NCBI GenBank assembly: GCA_963693315.1
Contig: OY856187.1
Location: 390,284,248 to 390,348,247 of the forward strand
Source: Diogma glabrata
Lineage: Eukaryota; Arthropoda; Insecta; Diptera; Cylindrotomidae
Reading direction: 5' to 3'
Length of the DNA stretch: 64,000 nucleotides
Every line of letters starts with the position of its first letter. Position 1 is the first letter of the stretch. The position numbers and the translations under genes are program-made. Below the pieces are notes generated by a model. That model made no database searches. It was not told the DNA's origin and saw nothing but the letters and a program-made list of their open reading frames with translations. Of the stretch, positions 1 through 13,610 are shown piece after piece.

Positions 1-2534
1 GCCTGTTTAAGGTGGCAAACCTGGTATTTTGACTTATTTCGCTTAAATTGACATCTAGAGATTACCGCCAGCATATTTTTTCAATTTTTTTTTTCACAAA
101 AATTTTGCAAAAAAAGCATGGGTTAACCCCTTACCTGTTTTTCTAGCGAAAAAAAAAGTTGTCGCAAATCTTGGGGAATGGCATATAAACTGAAAGGTGG
201 GTCCAAAACAATCCCCTACCTCAAGTTATAGCATAATTGGTAAGCGGGTTTAGCCACAGCACCAGCTTTGGTTTCAAATGTAAAATTTTGGTTTTCAATT
301 TATGGCCTGTTTAAGGTAGCAAACCTGGTATTTTGACTTATTTCGCTTAAATTGACATCTAGAGATTACCGCCAGCATATTTTTTCAATTTTTTTTTTCA
401 CAAAAATTTTGCAAAAAAAGCATGGGTTAACCCCTTACCTGTTTTTCTAGCGAAAAAAAAAGTTGTCGCAAATCTTGGGGAATGGCATATAAACTGAAAG
501 GTGGGTCCAAAACAATCCCCTACCTCAAGTTATAGCATAATTGGTAAGCGGGTTTAGCCACAGCACCAGCTTTGGTTTCAAATGTAAAATTTTGGTTTTC
601 AATTTATGGCCTGTTTAAGGTAGCAAACCTGGTATTTTGACTTATTTCGCTTAAATTGACATCTAGAGATTACCGCCAGCATATTTTTTCAATTTTTTTT
701 TTCACAAAAGTTTTGCAAAAAAAGCATGGGTTAACCCCTTACCTGTTTTTTTAGCGAAAAAAAAAGTTGTCGCAAATCTTGGGGAATGGCATATAAACTG
801 AAAGGTGGGTCCAAAACAATCCCCTACCTCAAGTTATAGCATAATTGGTAAGCGGGTTTAGCCACAGCACCAGCTTTGGTTTCAAATGTAAAATTTTGGT
901 TTTCAATTTATGGCCTGTTTAAGGTAGCAAACCTGGTATTTTGACTTATTTCGCTTAAATTGACATCTAGAGATTACCGCCAGCATATTTTTTCAATTTT
1001 TTTTTTCACAAAAATTTTGCAAAAAAAGCATGGGTTAACCCCTTACCTGTTTTTTTAGCGAAAAAAAAAGTTGTCGCAAATCTTGAGGAATGGCATATAA
1101 ACTGAAAGGTGGGTCCAAAACAATCCCCTACCTCAAGTTATAGCATAATTGGTAAGCGGGTTTAGCCACAGCACCAGCTTTGGTTTCAAATGTAAAATTT
1201 TGGTTTTCAATTTATGGCCTGTTTAAGGTAGCAAACCTGGTATTTTGACTTATTTCGCTTAAATTGACATCTAGAGATTACCGCCAGCATATTTTTTCAA
1301 TTTTTTTTTTCACAAAAATTTTGCAAAAAAAGCATGGGTTAACCCCTTACCTGTTTTTCTAGCGAAAAAAAAAGTTGTCGCAAATCTTGGGGAATGGCAT
1401 ATAAACTGAAAGGTGGGTCCAAAACAATCCCCTACCTCAAGTTATAGCATAATTGGTAAGCGGGTTTAGCCACAGCACCAGCTTTGGTTTCAAATGTAAA
1501 ATTTTGGTTTTCAATTTATGGCCTGTTTAAGGTAGCAAACCTGGTATTTTGACTTATTTCGCTTAAATTGACATCTAGAGATTACCGCCAGCATATTTTT
1601 TCAATTTTTTTTTTCACAAAAATTTTGCAAAAAAAGCATGGGTTAACCCCTTACCTGTTTTTTTAGCGAAAAAAAAAGTTGTCGCAAATCTTGGGGAATG
1701 GCATATAAACTGAAAGGTGGGTCCAAAACAATCCCCTACCTCAAGTTATAGCATAATTGGTAAGCGGGTTTAGCCACAGCACCAGCTTTGGTTTCAAATG
1801 TAAAATTTTGGTTTTCAATTTATGGCCTGTTTAAGGTAGCAAACCTGGTATTTTGACTTATTTCGCTTAAATTGACATCTAGAGATTACCGCCAGCATAT
1901 TTTTTCAATTTTTTTTTTCACAAAAATTTTGCAAAAAAAGCATGGGTTAACCCCTTACCTGTTTTTTTAGCGAAAAAAAAAGTTGTCGCAAATCTTGAGG
2001 AATGGCATATAAACTGAAAGGTGGGTCCAAAACAATCCCCTACCTCAAGTTATAGCATAATTGGTAAGCGGGTTTAGCCACAGCACCAGCTTTGGTTTCA
2101 AATGTAAAATTTTGGTTTTCAATTTATGGCCTGTTTAAGGTAGCAAACCTGGTATTTTGACTTATTTCGCTTAAATTGACATCTAGAGATTACCGCCAGC
2201 ATATTTTTTCAATTTTTTTTTTCACAAAAATTTTGCAAAAAAAGCATGGGTTAACCCCTTACCTGTTTTTTTAGCGAAAAAAAAAGTTGTCGCAAATCTT
2301 GAGGAATGGCATATAAACTGAAAGGTGGGTCCAAAACAATCCCCTACCTCAAGTTATAGCATAATTGGTAAGCGGGTTTAGCCACAGCACCAGCTTTGGT
2401 TTCAAATGTAAAATTTTGGTTTTCAATTTATGGCCTGTTTAAGGTAGCAAACCTGGTATTTTGACTTATTTCGCTTAAATTGACATCTAGAGATTACCGC
2501 CAGCATATTTTTTCAATTTTTTTTTTCACAAAAA

Positions 2535-3751
2535 CTTTGCAAAAAAAGCATGGGTTAACCCCTTACCTGTTTTTTTAGCGAAAAAAAAAGTTGTCGCAAA
2601 TCTTGGGGAATGGCATATAAACTGAAAGGTGGGTCCAAAACAATCCCCTACCTCAAGTTATAGCATAATTGGTAAGCGGGTTTAGCCACAGCACCAGCTT
2701 TGGTTTCAAATGTAAAATTTTGGTTTTCAATTTATGGCCTGTTTAAGGTAGCAAACCTGGTATTTTGACTTATTTCGCTTAAATTGACATCTAGAGATTA
2801 CCGCCAGCATATTTTTTCAATTTTTTTTTTCACAAAAATTTTGCAAAAAAAGCATGGGTTAACCCCTTACCTGTTTTTTTAGCGAAAAAAAAAGTTGTCG
2901 CAAATCTTGGGGAATGGCATATAAACTGAAAGGTGGGTCCAAAACAATCCCCTACCTCAAGTTATAGCATAATTGGTAAGCGGGTTTAGCCACAGCACCA
3001 GCTTTGGTTTCAAATGTAAAATTTTGGTTTTCAATTTATGGCCTGTTTAAGGTAGCAAACCTGGTATTTTGACTTATTTCGCTTAAATTGACATCTAGAG
3101 ATTACCGCCAGCATATTTTTTCAATTTTTTTTTTCACAAAAATTTTGCAAAAAAAGCATGGGTTAACCCCTTACCTGTTTTTTTAGCGAAAAAAAAAGTT
3201 GTCGCAAATCTTGAGGAATGGCATATAAACTGAAAGGTGGGTCCAAAACAATCCCCTACCTCAAGTTATAGCATAATTGGTAAGCGGGTTTAGCCACAGC
3301 ACCAGCTTTGGTTTCAAATGTAAAATTTTGGTTTTCAATTTATGGCCTGTTTAAGGTAGCAAACCTGGTATTTTGACTTATTTCGCTTAAATTGACATCT
3401 AGAGATTACCGCCAGCATATTTTTTCAATTTTTTTTTTCACAAAAATTTTGCAAAAAAAGCATGGGTTAACCCCTTACCTGTTTTTTTAGCGAAAAAAAA
3501 AGTTGTCGCAAATCTTGAGGAATGGCATATAAACTGAAAGGTGGGTCCAAAACAATCCCCTACCTCAAGTTATAGCATAATTGGTAAGCGGGTTTAGCCA
3601 CAGCACCAGCTTTGGTTTCAAATGTAAAATTTTGGTTTTCAATTTATGGCCTGTTTAAGGTAGCAAACCTGGTATTTTGACTTATTTCGCTTAAATTGAC
3701 ATCTAGAGATTACCGCCAGCATATTTTTTCAATTTTTTTTTTCACAAAAAC
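2535..3751 (+). repeat. Satellite 4-monomer duplication (1,216 bp)
   Basis: The rare variant AAAACTTTGC (C in place of T) occurs at 2535 and again at 3751, exactly 1,216 bp (4 x 304) apart, with the same neighbouring TTGGGG/TTGAGG pattern. This fits duplication of a four-monomer unit. Confidence 0.6.
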
Positions 3752-4029
3752 TTTGCAAAAAAAGCATGGGTTAACCCCTTACCTGTTTTTTTAGCGAAAA
3801 AAAAAGTTGTCGCAAATCTTGGGGAATGGCATATAAACTGAAAGGTGGGTCCAAAACAATCCCCTACCTCAAGTTATAGCATAATTGGTAAGCGGGTTTA
3901 GCCACAGCACCAGCTTTGGTTTCAAATGTAAAATTTTGGTTTTCAATTTATGGCCTGTTTAAGGTAGCAAACCTGGTATTTTGACTTATTTCGCTTAAAT
4001 TGACATCTAGAGATTACCGCCAGCATATT

Positions 4030-5480
4030 TTTTCAATTTTTTTTTTGACAAAAATTTTGCAAAAAAAGCATGGGTTAACCCCTTACCTGTTTTTTTAGCG
4101 AAAAAAAAGTTGTCGCAAATCTTGAGGAATGGCATATAAACTGAAAGGTGGGTCCAAAACAATCCCCTACCTCAAGTTATAGCATAATTGGTAAGCGGGT
4201 TTAGCCACAGCACCAGCTTTGGTTTCAAATGTAAAATTTTGGTTTTCAATTTATGGCCTGTTTAAGGCAGCAAACCTGGTATTTTGACTTATTTCGCTTA
4301 AATTGACATCTAGAGATTACCGCCAGCATATTTTTTCAATTTTTTTTTTCACAAAAATTTTGCAAAAAAAGCATGGGTTAACCCCTTACCTGTTTTTTTA
4401 GCGAAAAAAAAAGTTGTCGCAAATCTTGGGGAATGGCATATAAACTGAAAGGTGGGTCCAAAACAATCCCCTACCTCAAGTTATAGCATAATTGGTAAGC
4501 GGGTTTAGCCACAGCACCAGCTTTGGTTTCAAATGTAAAATTTTTGGTTTTCAATTTTATGGCCTGTTTAAGGTAGCAAACCTGGTATTTTGACTTATTT
4601 CGCTTTAATTGACATCTAGAGATTACCGCCAGCATATTTTTTCAATTTTTTTTTTCACAAAAATTTTGCAAAAAAAGCATGGGTTAACCCCTTACCTGTT
4701 TTTTTAGCGAAAAAAAAAGTTGTCGCAAATCTTGGGGAATGGCATATAAACTGAAAGGTGGGTCCAAAACAATCCCCTACCTCAAGTTATAGCATAATTG
4801 GTAAGCGGGTTTAGCCACAGCACCAGCTTTGGTTTCAAATGTAAAATTTTGGTTTTCAATTTATGGCCTGTTTAAGGTAGCAAACCTGGTATTTTGACTT
4901 ATTTCGCTTAAATTGACATCTAGAGATTACCGCCAGCATATTTTTTCAATTTTTTTTTTGACAAAAATTTTGCAAAAAAAGCATGGGTTAACCCCTTACC
5001 TGTTTTTTTAGCGAAAAAAAAGTTGTCGCAAATCTTGAGGAATGGCATATAAACTGAAAGGTGGGTCCAAAACAATCCCCTACCTCAAGTTATAGCATAA
5101 TTGGTAAGCGGGTTTAGCCACAGCACCAGCTTTGGTTTCAAATGTAAAATTTTGGTTTTCAATTTATGGCCTGTTTAAGGCAGCAAACCTGGTATTTTGA
5201 CTTATTTCGCTTAAATTGACATCTAGAGATTACCGCCAGCATATTTTTTCAATTTTTTTTTTCACAAAAATTTTGCAAAAAAAGCATGGGTTAACCCCTT
5301 ACCTGTTTTTTTAGCGAAAAAAAAAGTTGTCGCAAATCTTGGGGAATGGCATATAAACTGAAAGGTGGGTCCAAAACAATCCCCTACCTCAAGTTATAGC
5401 ATAATTGGTAAGCGGGTTTAGCCACAGCACCAGCTTTGGTTTCAAATGTAAAATTTTTGGTTTTCAATTTTATGGCCTGT
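4030..5480 (+). repeat. Satellite 3-monomer duplication (913-bp period)
   Basis: Three private variants appear together and recur 913 bp later: GACAAAA instead of CACAAAA (4047 and 4960), AAGGCAGC instead of AAGGTAGC (4268 and 5181), and the extra T's in TTTTTGGTTTTCAATTTTAT just before 4561 and 5474. This marks a recent duplication of a three-monomer block. Confidence 0.85.
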
Positions 5481-8400
5481 TTAAGGTAGCAAACCTGGTA
5501 TTTTGACTTATTTCGCTTAAATTGACATCTAGAGATTACCGCCAGCATATTTTTTCAATTTTTTTTTTCACAAAAATTTTGCAAAAAAAGCATGGGTTAA
5601 CCCCTTACCTGTTTTTTTAGCGAAAAAAAAAGTTGTCGCAAATCTTGGGGAATGGCATATAAACTGAAAGGTGGGTCCAAAACAATCCCCTACCTCAAGT
5701 TATAGCATAATTGGTAAGCGGGTTTAGCCACAGCACCAGCTTTGGTTTCAAATGTAAAATTTTGGTTTTCAATTTATGGCCTGTTTAAGGTAGCAAACCT
5801 GGTATTTTGACTTATTTCGCTTAAATTGACATCTAGAGATTACCGCCAGCATATTTTTTCAATTTTTTTTTTCACAAAAATTTTGCAAAAAAAGCATGGG
5901 TTAACCCCTTACCTGTTTTTTTAGCGAAAAAAAAAGTTGTCGCAAATCTTGGGGAATGGCATATAAACTGAAAGGTGGGTCCAAAACAATCCCCTACCTC
6001 AAGTTATAGCATAATTGGTAAGCGGGTTTAGCCACAGCACCAGCTTTGGTTTCAAATGTAAAATTTTGGTTTTCAATTTATGGCCTGTTTAAGGTAGCAA
6101 ACCTGGTATTTTGACTTATTTCGCTTAAATTGACATCTAGAGATTACCGCCAGCATATTTTTTCAATTTTTTTTTTCACAAAAATTTTGCAAAAAAAGCA
6201 TGGGTTAACCCCTTACCTGTTTTTTTAGCGAAAAAAAAAGTTGTCGCAAATCTTGAGGAATGGCATATAAACTGAAAGGTGGGTCCAAAACAATCCCCTA
6301 CCTCAAGTTATAGCATAATTGGTAAGCGGGTTTAGCCACAGCACCAGCTTTGGTTTCAAGTGTAAAATTTTGGTTTTCAATTTATGGCCTGTTTAAGGTA
6401 GCAAACCTGGTATTTTGACTTATTTCGCTTAAATTGACATCTAGAGATTACCGCCAGCATATTTTTTCAATTTTTTTTTTCACAAAAATTTTGCAAAAAA
6501 AGCATGGGTTAACCCCTTACCTGTTTTTTTAGCGAAAAAAAAAGTTGTCGCAAATCTTGAGGAATGGCATATAAACTGAAAGGTGGGTCCAAAACAATCC
6601 CCTACCTCAAGTTATAGCATAATTGGTAAGCGGGTTTAGCCACAGCACCAGCTTTGGTTTCAAATGTAAAATTTTGGTTTTCAATTTATGGCCTGTTTAA
6701 GGTAGCAAACCTGGTATTTTGACTTATTTCGCTTAAATTGACATCTAGAGATTACCGCCAGCATATTTTTTCAATTTTTTTTTTCACAAAAATTTTGCAA
6801 AAAAAGCATGGGTTAACCCCTTACCTGTTTTTTTAGCGAAAAAAAAAGTTGTCGCAAATCTTGAGGAATGGCATATAAACTGAAAGGTGGGTCCAAAACA
6901 ATCCCCTACCTCAAGTTATAGCATAATTGGTAAGCGGGTTTAGCCACAGCACCAGCTTTGGTTTCAAATGTAAAATTTTGGTTTTCAATTTATGGCCTGT
7001 TTAAGGTAGCAAACCTGGTATTTTGACTTATTTCGCTTAAATTGACATCTAGAGATTACCGCCAGCATATTTTTTCAATTTTTTTTTTCACAAAAATTTT
7101 GCAAAAAAAGCATGGGTTAACCCCTTACCTGTTTTTTTAGCGAAAAAAAAAGTTGTCGCAAATCTTGAGGAATGGCATATAAACTGAAAGGTGGGTCCAA
7201 AACAATCCCCTACCTCAAGTTATAGCATAATTGGTAAGCGGGTTTAGCCACAGCACCAGCTTTGGTTTCAAATGTAAAATTTTGGTTTTCAATTTATGGC
7301 CTGTTTAAGGTAGCAAACCTGGTATTTTGACTTATTTCGCTTAAATTGACATCTAGAGATTACCGCCAGCATATTTTTTCAATTTTTTTTTTCACAAAAA
7401 TTTTGCAAAAAAAGCATGGGTTAACCCCTTACCTGTTTTTTTAGCGAAAAAAAAAGTTGTCGCAAATCTTGGGGAATGGCATATAAACTGAAAGGTGGGT
7501 CCAAAACAATCCCCTACCTCAAGTTATAGCATAATTGGTAAGCGGGTTTAGCCACAGCACCAGCTTTGGTTTCAAATGTAAAATTTTGGTTTTCAATTTA
7601 TGGCCTGTTTAAGGTAGCAAACCTGGTATTTTGACTTATTTCGCTTAAATTGACATCTAGAGATTACCGCCAGCATATTTTTTCAATTTTTTTTTTCACA
7701 AAAATTTTGCAAAAAAAGCATGGGTTAACCCCTTACCTGTTTTTTTAGCGAAAAAAAAAGTTGTCGCAAATCTTGAGGAATGGCATATAAACTGAAAGGT
7801 GGGTCCAAAACAATCCCCTACCTCAAGTTATAGCATAATTGGTAAGCGGGTTTAGCCACAGCACCAGCTTTGGTTTCAAATGTAAAATTTTGGTTTTCAA
7901 TTTATGGCCTGTTTAAGGTAGCAAACCTGGTATTTTGACTTATTTCGCTTAAATTGACATCTAGAGATTACCGCCAGCATATTTTTTCAATTTTTTTTTT
8001 CACAAAAATTTTGCAAAAAAAGCATGGGTTAACCCCTTACCTGTTTTTTTAGCGAAAAAAAAAGTTGTCGCAAATCTTGGGGAATGGCATATAAACTGAA
8101 AGGTGGGTCCAAAACAATCCCCTACCTCAAGTTATAGCATAATTGGTAAGCGGGTTTAGCCACAGCACCAGCTTTGGTTTCAAATGTAAAATTTTGGTTT
8201 TCAATTTATGGCCTGTTTAAGGTAGCAAACCTGGTATTTTGACTTATTTCGCTTAAATTGACATCTAGAGATTACCGCCAGCATATTTTTTCAATTTTTT
8301 TTTTCACAAAAATTTTGCAAAAAAAGCATGGGTTAACCCCTTACCTGTTTTTTTAGCGAAAAAAAAAGTTGTCGCAAATCTTGAAGAATGGCATATAAAC

Positions 8401-9339
8401 TGAAAGGTGGGTCCAAAACAATCCCCTACCTCAAGTTATAGCATAATTGGTAAGCGGGTTTAGCCACAGCACCAGCTTTGGTTTCAAATGTAAAATTTTG
8501 GTTTTCAATTTATGGCCTGTTTAAGGTAGCAAACCTAGTATTTTGACTTATTTCGCTTAAATTGACATCTAGAGATTACCGCCAGCATATTTTTTCAATT
8601 TTTTTTTTCACAAAAATTTTGCAAAAAAAGCATGGGTTAACCCCTTACCTGTTTTTTTAGCGAAAAAAAAAGTTGTCGCAAATCTTGGGGAATGGCATAT
8701 AAACTGAAAGGTGGGTCCAAAACAATCCCCTACCTCAAGTTATAGCATAATTGGTAAGCGGGTTTAGCCACAGCACCAGCTTTGGTTTCAAATGTAAAAT
8801 TTTGGTTTTCAATTTATGGCCTGTTTAAGGTAGCAAACCTGGTATTTTGACTTATTTCGCTTAAATTGACATCTAGAGATTACCGCCAGCATATTTTTTC
8901 AATTTTTTTTTTCACAAAAATTTTGCAAAAAAAGCATGGGTTAACCCCTTACCTGTTTTTTTAGCGAAAAAAAAAGTTGTCGCAAATCTTGAGGAATGGC
9001 ATATAAACTGAAAGGTGGGTCCAAAACAATCCCCTACCTCAAGTTATAGCATAATTGGTAAGCGGGTTTAGCCACAGCACCAGCTTTGGTTTCAAATGTA
9101 AAATTTTGGTTTTCAATTTATGGCCTGTTTAAGGTAGCAAACCTGGTATTTTGACTTATTTCGCTTAAATTGACATCTAGAGATTACCGCCAGCATATTT
9201 TTTCAATTTTTTTTTTCACAAAAATTTTGCAAAAAAAGCATGGGTTAACCCCTTACCTGTTTTTTTAGCGAAAAAAAAAGTTGTCGCAAATCTTGAGGAA
9301 TGGCATATAAACTGAAAGGTGGGTCCAAAACAATCCCCT

Positions 9340-12300
9340 ACCTGAAGTTATAGCATAATTGGTAAGCGGGTTTAGCCACAGCACCAGCTTTGGTTTCAAA
9401 TGTAAAATTTTGGTTTTCAATTTATGGCCTGTTTAAGGTAGCAAACCTGGTATTTTGACTTATTTCGCTTAAATTGACATCTAGAGATTACCGCCAGCAT
9501 ATTTTTTCAATTTTTTTTTTCACAAAAATTTTGCAAAAAAAGCATGGGTTAACCCCTTACCTGTTTTTTTAGCGTAAAAAAAAGTTGTCGCAAATCTTGA
9601 GGAATGGCATATAAACTGAAAGGTGGGTCCAAAACAATCACCTACCTCAAGTTATAGCATAATTGGTAAGCGGGTTTAGCCACAGCACCAGCTTTGGTTT
9701 CAAATGTAAAATTTTGGTTTTCAATTTATGGCCTGTTTAAGGTAGCAAACCTGGTATTTTGACTTATTTCGCTTAAATTGACATCTAGAGATTACCGCCA
9801 GCATATTTTTTCAATTTTTTTTTTCACAAAAATTTTGCAAAAAAAGCATGGGTTAACCCCTTACCTGTTTTTTTAGCGAAAAAAAAAGTTGTCGCAAATC
9901 TTGAGGAATGGCATATAAACTGAAAGGTGGGTCCAAAACAATCCCCTACCTCAAGTTATAGCATAATTGGTAAGCGGGTTTAGCCACAGCACCAGCTTTG
10001 GTTTCAAATGTAAAATTTTGGTTTTCAATTTATGGCCTGTTTAAGGTAGCAAACCTGGTATTTTGACTTATTTCGCTTAAATTGACATCTAGAGATTACC
10101 GCCAGCATATTTTTTCAATTTTTTTTTTCACAAAAATTTTGCAAAAAAAGCATGGGTTAACCCCTTACCTGTTTTTTTAGCGAAAAAAAAAGTTGTCGCA
10201 AATCTTGAGGAATGGCATATAAACTGAAAGGTGGGTCCAAAACAATCCCCTACCTGAAGTTATAGCATAATTGGTAAGCGGGTTTAGCCACAGCACCAGC
10301 TTTGGTTTCAAATGTAAAATTTTGGTTTTCAATTTATGGCCTGTTTAAGGTAGCAAACCTGGTATTTTGACTTATTTCGCTTAAATTGACATCTAGAGAT
10401 TACCGCCAGCATATTTTTTCAATTTTTTTTTTCACAAAAATTTTGCAAAAAAAGCATGGGTTAACCCCTTACCTGTTTTTTTAGCGTAAAAAAAAGTTGT
10501 CGCAAATCTTGAGGAATGGCATATAAACTGAAAGGTGGGTCCAAAACAATCACCTACCTCAAGTTATAGCATAATTGGTAAGCGGGTTTAGCCACAGCAC
10601 CAGCTTTGGTTTCAAATGTAAAATTTTGGTTTTCAATTTATGGCCTGTTTAAGGTAGCAAACCTGGTATTTTGACTTATTTCGCTTAAATTGACATCTAG
10701 AGATTACCGCCAGCATATTTTTTCAATTTTTTTTTTCACAAAAATTTTGCAAAAAAAGCATGGGTTAACCCCTTACCTGTTTTTTTAGCGAAAAAAAAAG
10801 TTGTCGCAAATCTTGAGGAATGGCATATAAACTGAAAGGTGGGTCCAAAACAATCCCCTACCTCAAGTTATAGCATAATTGGTAAGCGGGTTTAGCCACA
10901 GCACCAGCTTTGGTTTCAAATGTAAAATTTTGGTTTTCAATTTATGGCCTGTTTAAGGTAGCAAACCTGGTATTTTGACTTATTTCGCTTAAATTGACAT
11001 CTAGAGATTACCGCCAGCATATTTTTTCAATTTTTTTTTTCACAAAAATTTTGCAAAAAAAGCATGGGTTAACCCCTTACTGTTTTTTTAGCGAAAAAAA
11101 AAGTTGTCGCAAATCTTGGGGAATGGCATATAAACTGAAAGGTGGGTCCAAAACAATCCCCTACCTCAAGTTATAGCATAATTGGTAAGCGGGTTTAGCC
11201 ACAGCACCAGCTTTGGTTTCAAATGTAAAATTTTGGTTTTCAATTTATGGCCTGTTTAAGGTAGCAAACCTGGTATTTTGACTTATTTCGCTTAAATTGA
11301 CATCTAGAGATTACCGCCAGCATATTTTTTCAATTTTTTTTTTCACAAAAATTTTGCAAAAAAAGCATGGGTTAACCCCTTACCTGTTTTTTTAGCGAAA
11401 AAAAAAGTTGTCGCAAATCTTGGGGAATGGCATATAAACTGAAAGGTGGGTCCAAAACAATCCCCTACCTCAAGTTATAGCATAATTGGTAAGCGGGTTT
11501 AGCCACAGCACCAGCTTTGGTTTCAAATGTAAAATTTTGGTTTTCAATTTATGGCCTGTTTAAGGTAGCAAACCTGGTATTTTGACTTATTTCGCTTAAA
11601 TTGACATCTAGAGATTACCGCCAGCATATTTTTTCAATTTTTTTTTTCACAAAAATTTTGCAAAAAAAGCATGGGTTAACCCCTTACCTGTTTTTTTAGC
11701 GAAAAAAAAAGTTGTCGCAAATCTTGAGGAATGGCATATAAACTGAAAGGTGGGTCCAAAACAATCCCCTACCTCAAGTTATAGCATAATTGGTAAGCGG
11801 GTTTAGCCACAGCACCAGCTTTGGTTTCAAATGTAAAATTTTGGTTTTCAATTTATGGCCTGTTTAAGGTAGCAAACCTGGTATTTTGACTTATTTCGCT
11901 TAAATTGACATCTAGAGATTACCGCCAGCATATTTTTTCAATTTTTTTTTTCACAAAAATTTTGCAAAAAAAGCATGGGTTAACCCCTTACCTGTTTTTT
12001 TAGCGTAAAAAAAAGTTGTCGCAAATCTTGAGGAATGGCATATAAACTGAAAGGTGGGTCCAAAACAATCACCTACCTCAAGTTATAGCATAATTGGTAA
12101 GCGGGTTTAGCCACAGCACCAGCTTTGGTTTCAAATGTAAAATTTTGGTTTTCAATTTATGGCCTGTTTAAGGTAGCAAACCTGGTATTTTGACTTATTT
12201 CGCTTAAATTGACATCTAGAGATTACCGCCAGCATATTTTTTCAATTTTTTTTTTCACAAAAATTTTGCAAAAAAAGCATGGGTTAACCCCTTACCTGTT

Positions 12301-13610
12301 TTTTTAGCGAAAAAAAAAGTTGTCGCAAATCTTGAGGAATGGCATATAAACTGAAAGGTGGGTCCAAAACAATCCCCTACCTGAAGTTATAGCATAATTG
12401 GTAAGCGGGTTTAGCCACAGCACCAGCTTTGGTTTCAAATGTAAAATTTTGGTTTTCAATTTATGGCCTGTTTAAGGTAGCAAACCTGGTATTTTGACTT
12501 ATTTCGCTTAAATTGACATCTAGAGATTACCGCCAGCATATTTTTTCAATTTTTTTTTCACAAAAATTTTGCAAAAAAAGCATGGGTTAACCCCTTACCT
12601 GTTTTTTTAGCGTAAAAAAAAGTTGTCGCAAATCTTGAGGAATGGCATATAAACTGAAAGGTGGGTCCAAAACAATCACCTACCTCAAGTTATAGCATAA
12701 TTGGTAAGCGGGTTTAGCCACAGCACCAGCTTTGGTTTCAAATGTAAAATTTTGGTTTTCAATTTATGGCCTGTTTAAGGTAGCAAACCTGGTATTTTGA
12801 CTTATTTCGCTTAAATTGACATCTAGAGATTACCGCCAGCATATTTTTTCAATTTTTTTTTTCACAAAAATTTTGCAAAAAAAGCATGGGTTAACCCCTT
12901 ACCTGTTTTTTTAGCGTAAAAAAAAGTTGTCGCAAATCTTGAGGAATGGCATATAAACTGAAAGGTGGGTCCAAAACAATCACCTACCTCAAGTTATAGC
13001 ATAATTGGTAAGCGGGTTTAGCCACAGCACCAGCTTTGGTTTCAAATGTAAAATTTTGGTTTTCAATTTATGGCCTGTTTAAGGTAGCAAACCTGGTATT
13101 TTGACTTATTTCGCTTAAATTGACATCTAGAGATTACCGCCAGCATATTTTTTCAATTTTTTTTTTCACAAAAATTTTGCAAAAAAAGCATGGGTTAACC
13201 CCTTACCTGTTTTTTTAGCGAAAAAAAAAGTTGTCGCAAATCTTGAGGAATGGCATATAAACTGAAAGGTGGGTCCAAAACAATCCCCTACCTCAAGTTA
13301 TAGCATAATTGGTAAGCGGGTTTAGCCACAGCACCAGCTTTGGTTTCAAATGTAAAATTTTGGTTTTCAATTTATGGCCTGTTTAAGGTAGCAAACCTGG
13401 TATTTTGACTTATTTCGCTTAAATTGACATCTAGAGATTACCGCCAGCATATTTTTTCAATTTTTTTTTTCACAAAAATTTTGCAAAAAAAGCATGGGTT
13501 AACCCCTTACTGTTTTTTTAGCGAAAAAAAAAGTTGTCGCAAATCTTGGGGAATGGCATATAAACTGAAAGGTGGGTCCAAAACAATCCCCTACCTCAAG
13601 TTATAGCATA
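9340..13610 (+). repeat. Satellite higher-order block with 912- and 2,430-bp periods
   Basis: Monomers with CTGAAG, GCGTAAAA and ATCACCTACC variants recur here. CTGAAG sits near 9343 and 10255 (912 bp), and the CACC variant at 9640 and 10552 (912 bp). A one-base deletion (CCCCTTACTG) occurs at 11080 and 13510, exactly 2,430 bp (8 monomers) apart. CTGAAG recurs again at 13901 and 14813 (912 bp). The same monomer types are therefore amplified in nested multi-monomer blocks. Confidence 0.8.

Noticed and set aside
10994..13606. Identical 60-codon open frames inside two satellite monomers (10,994-11,176 and 13,424-13,606)
   Set aside because: They arise from the same one-base deletion in two monomers 2,430 bp apart that removes a stop. 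Composition is that of the satellite, and no other monomer is open.
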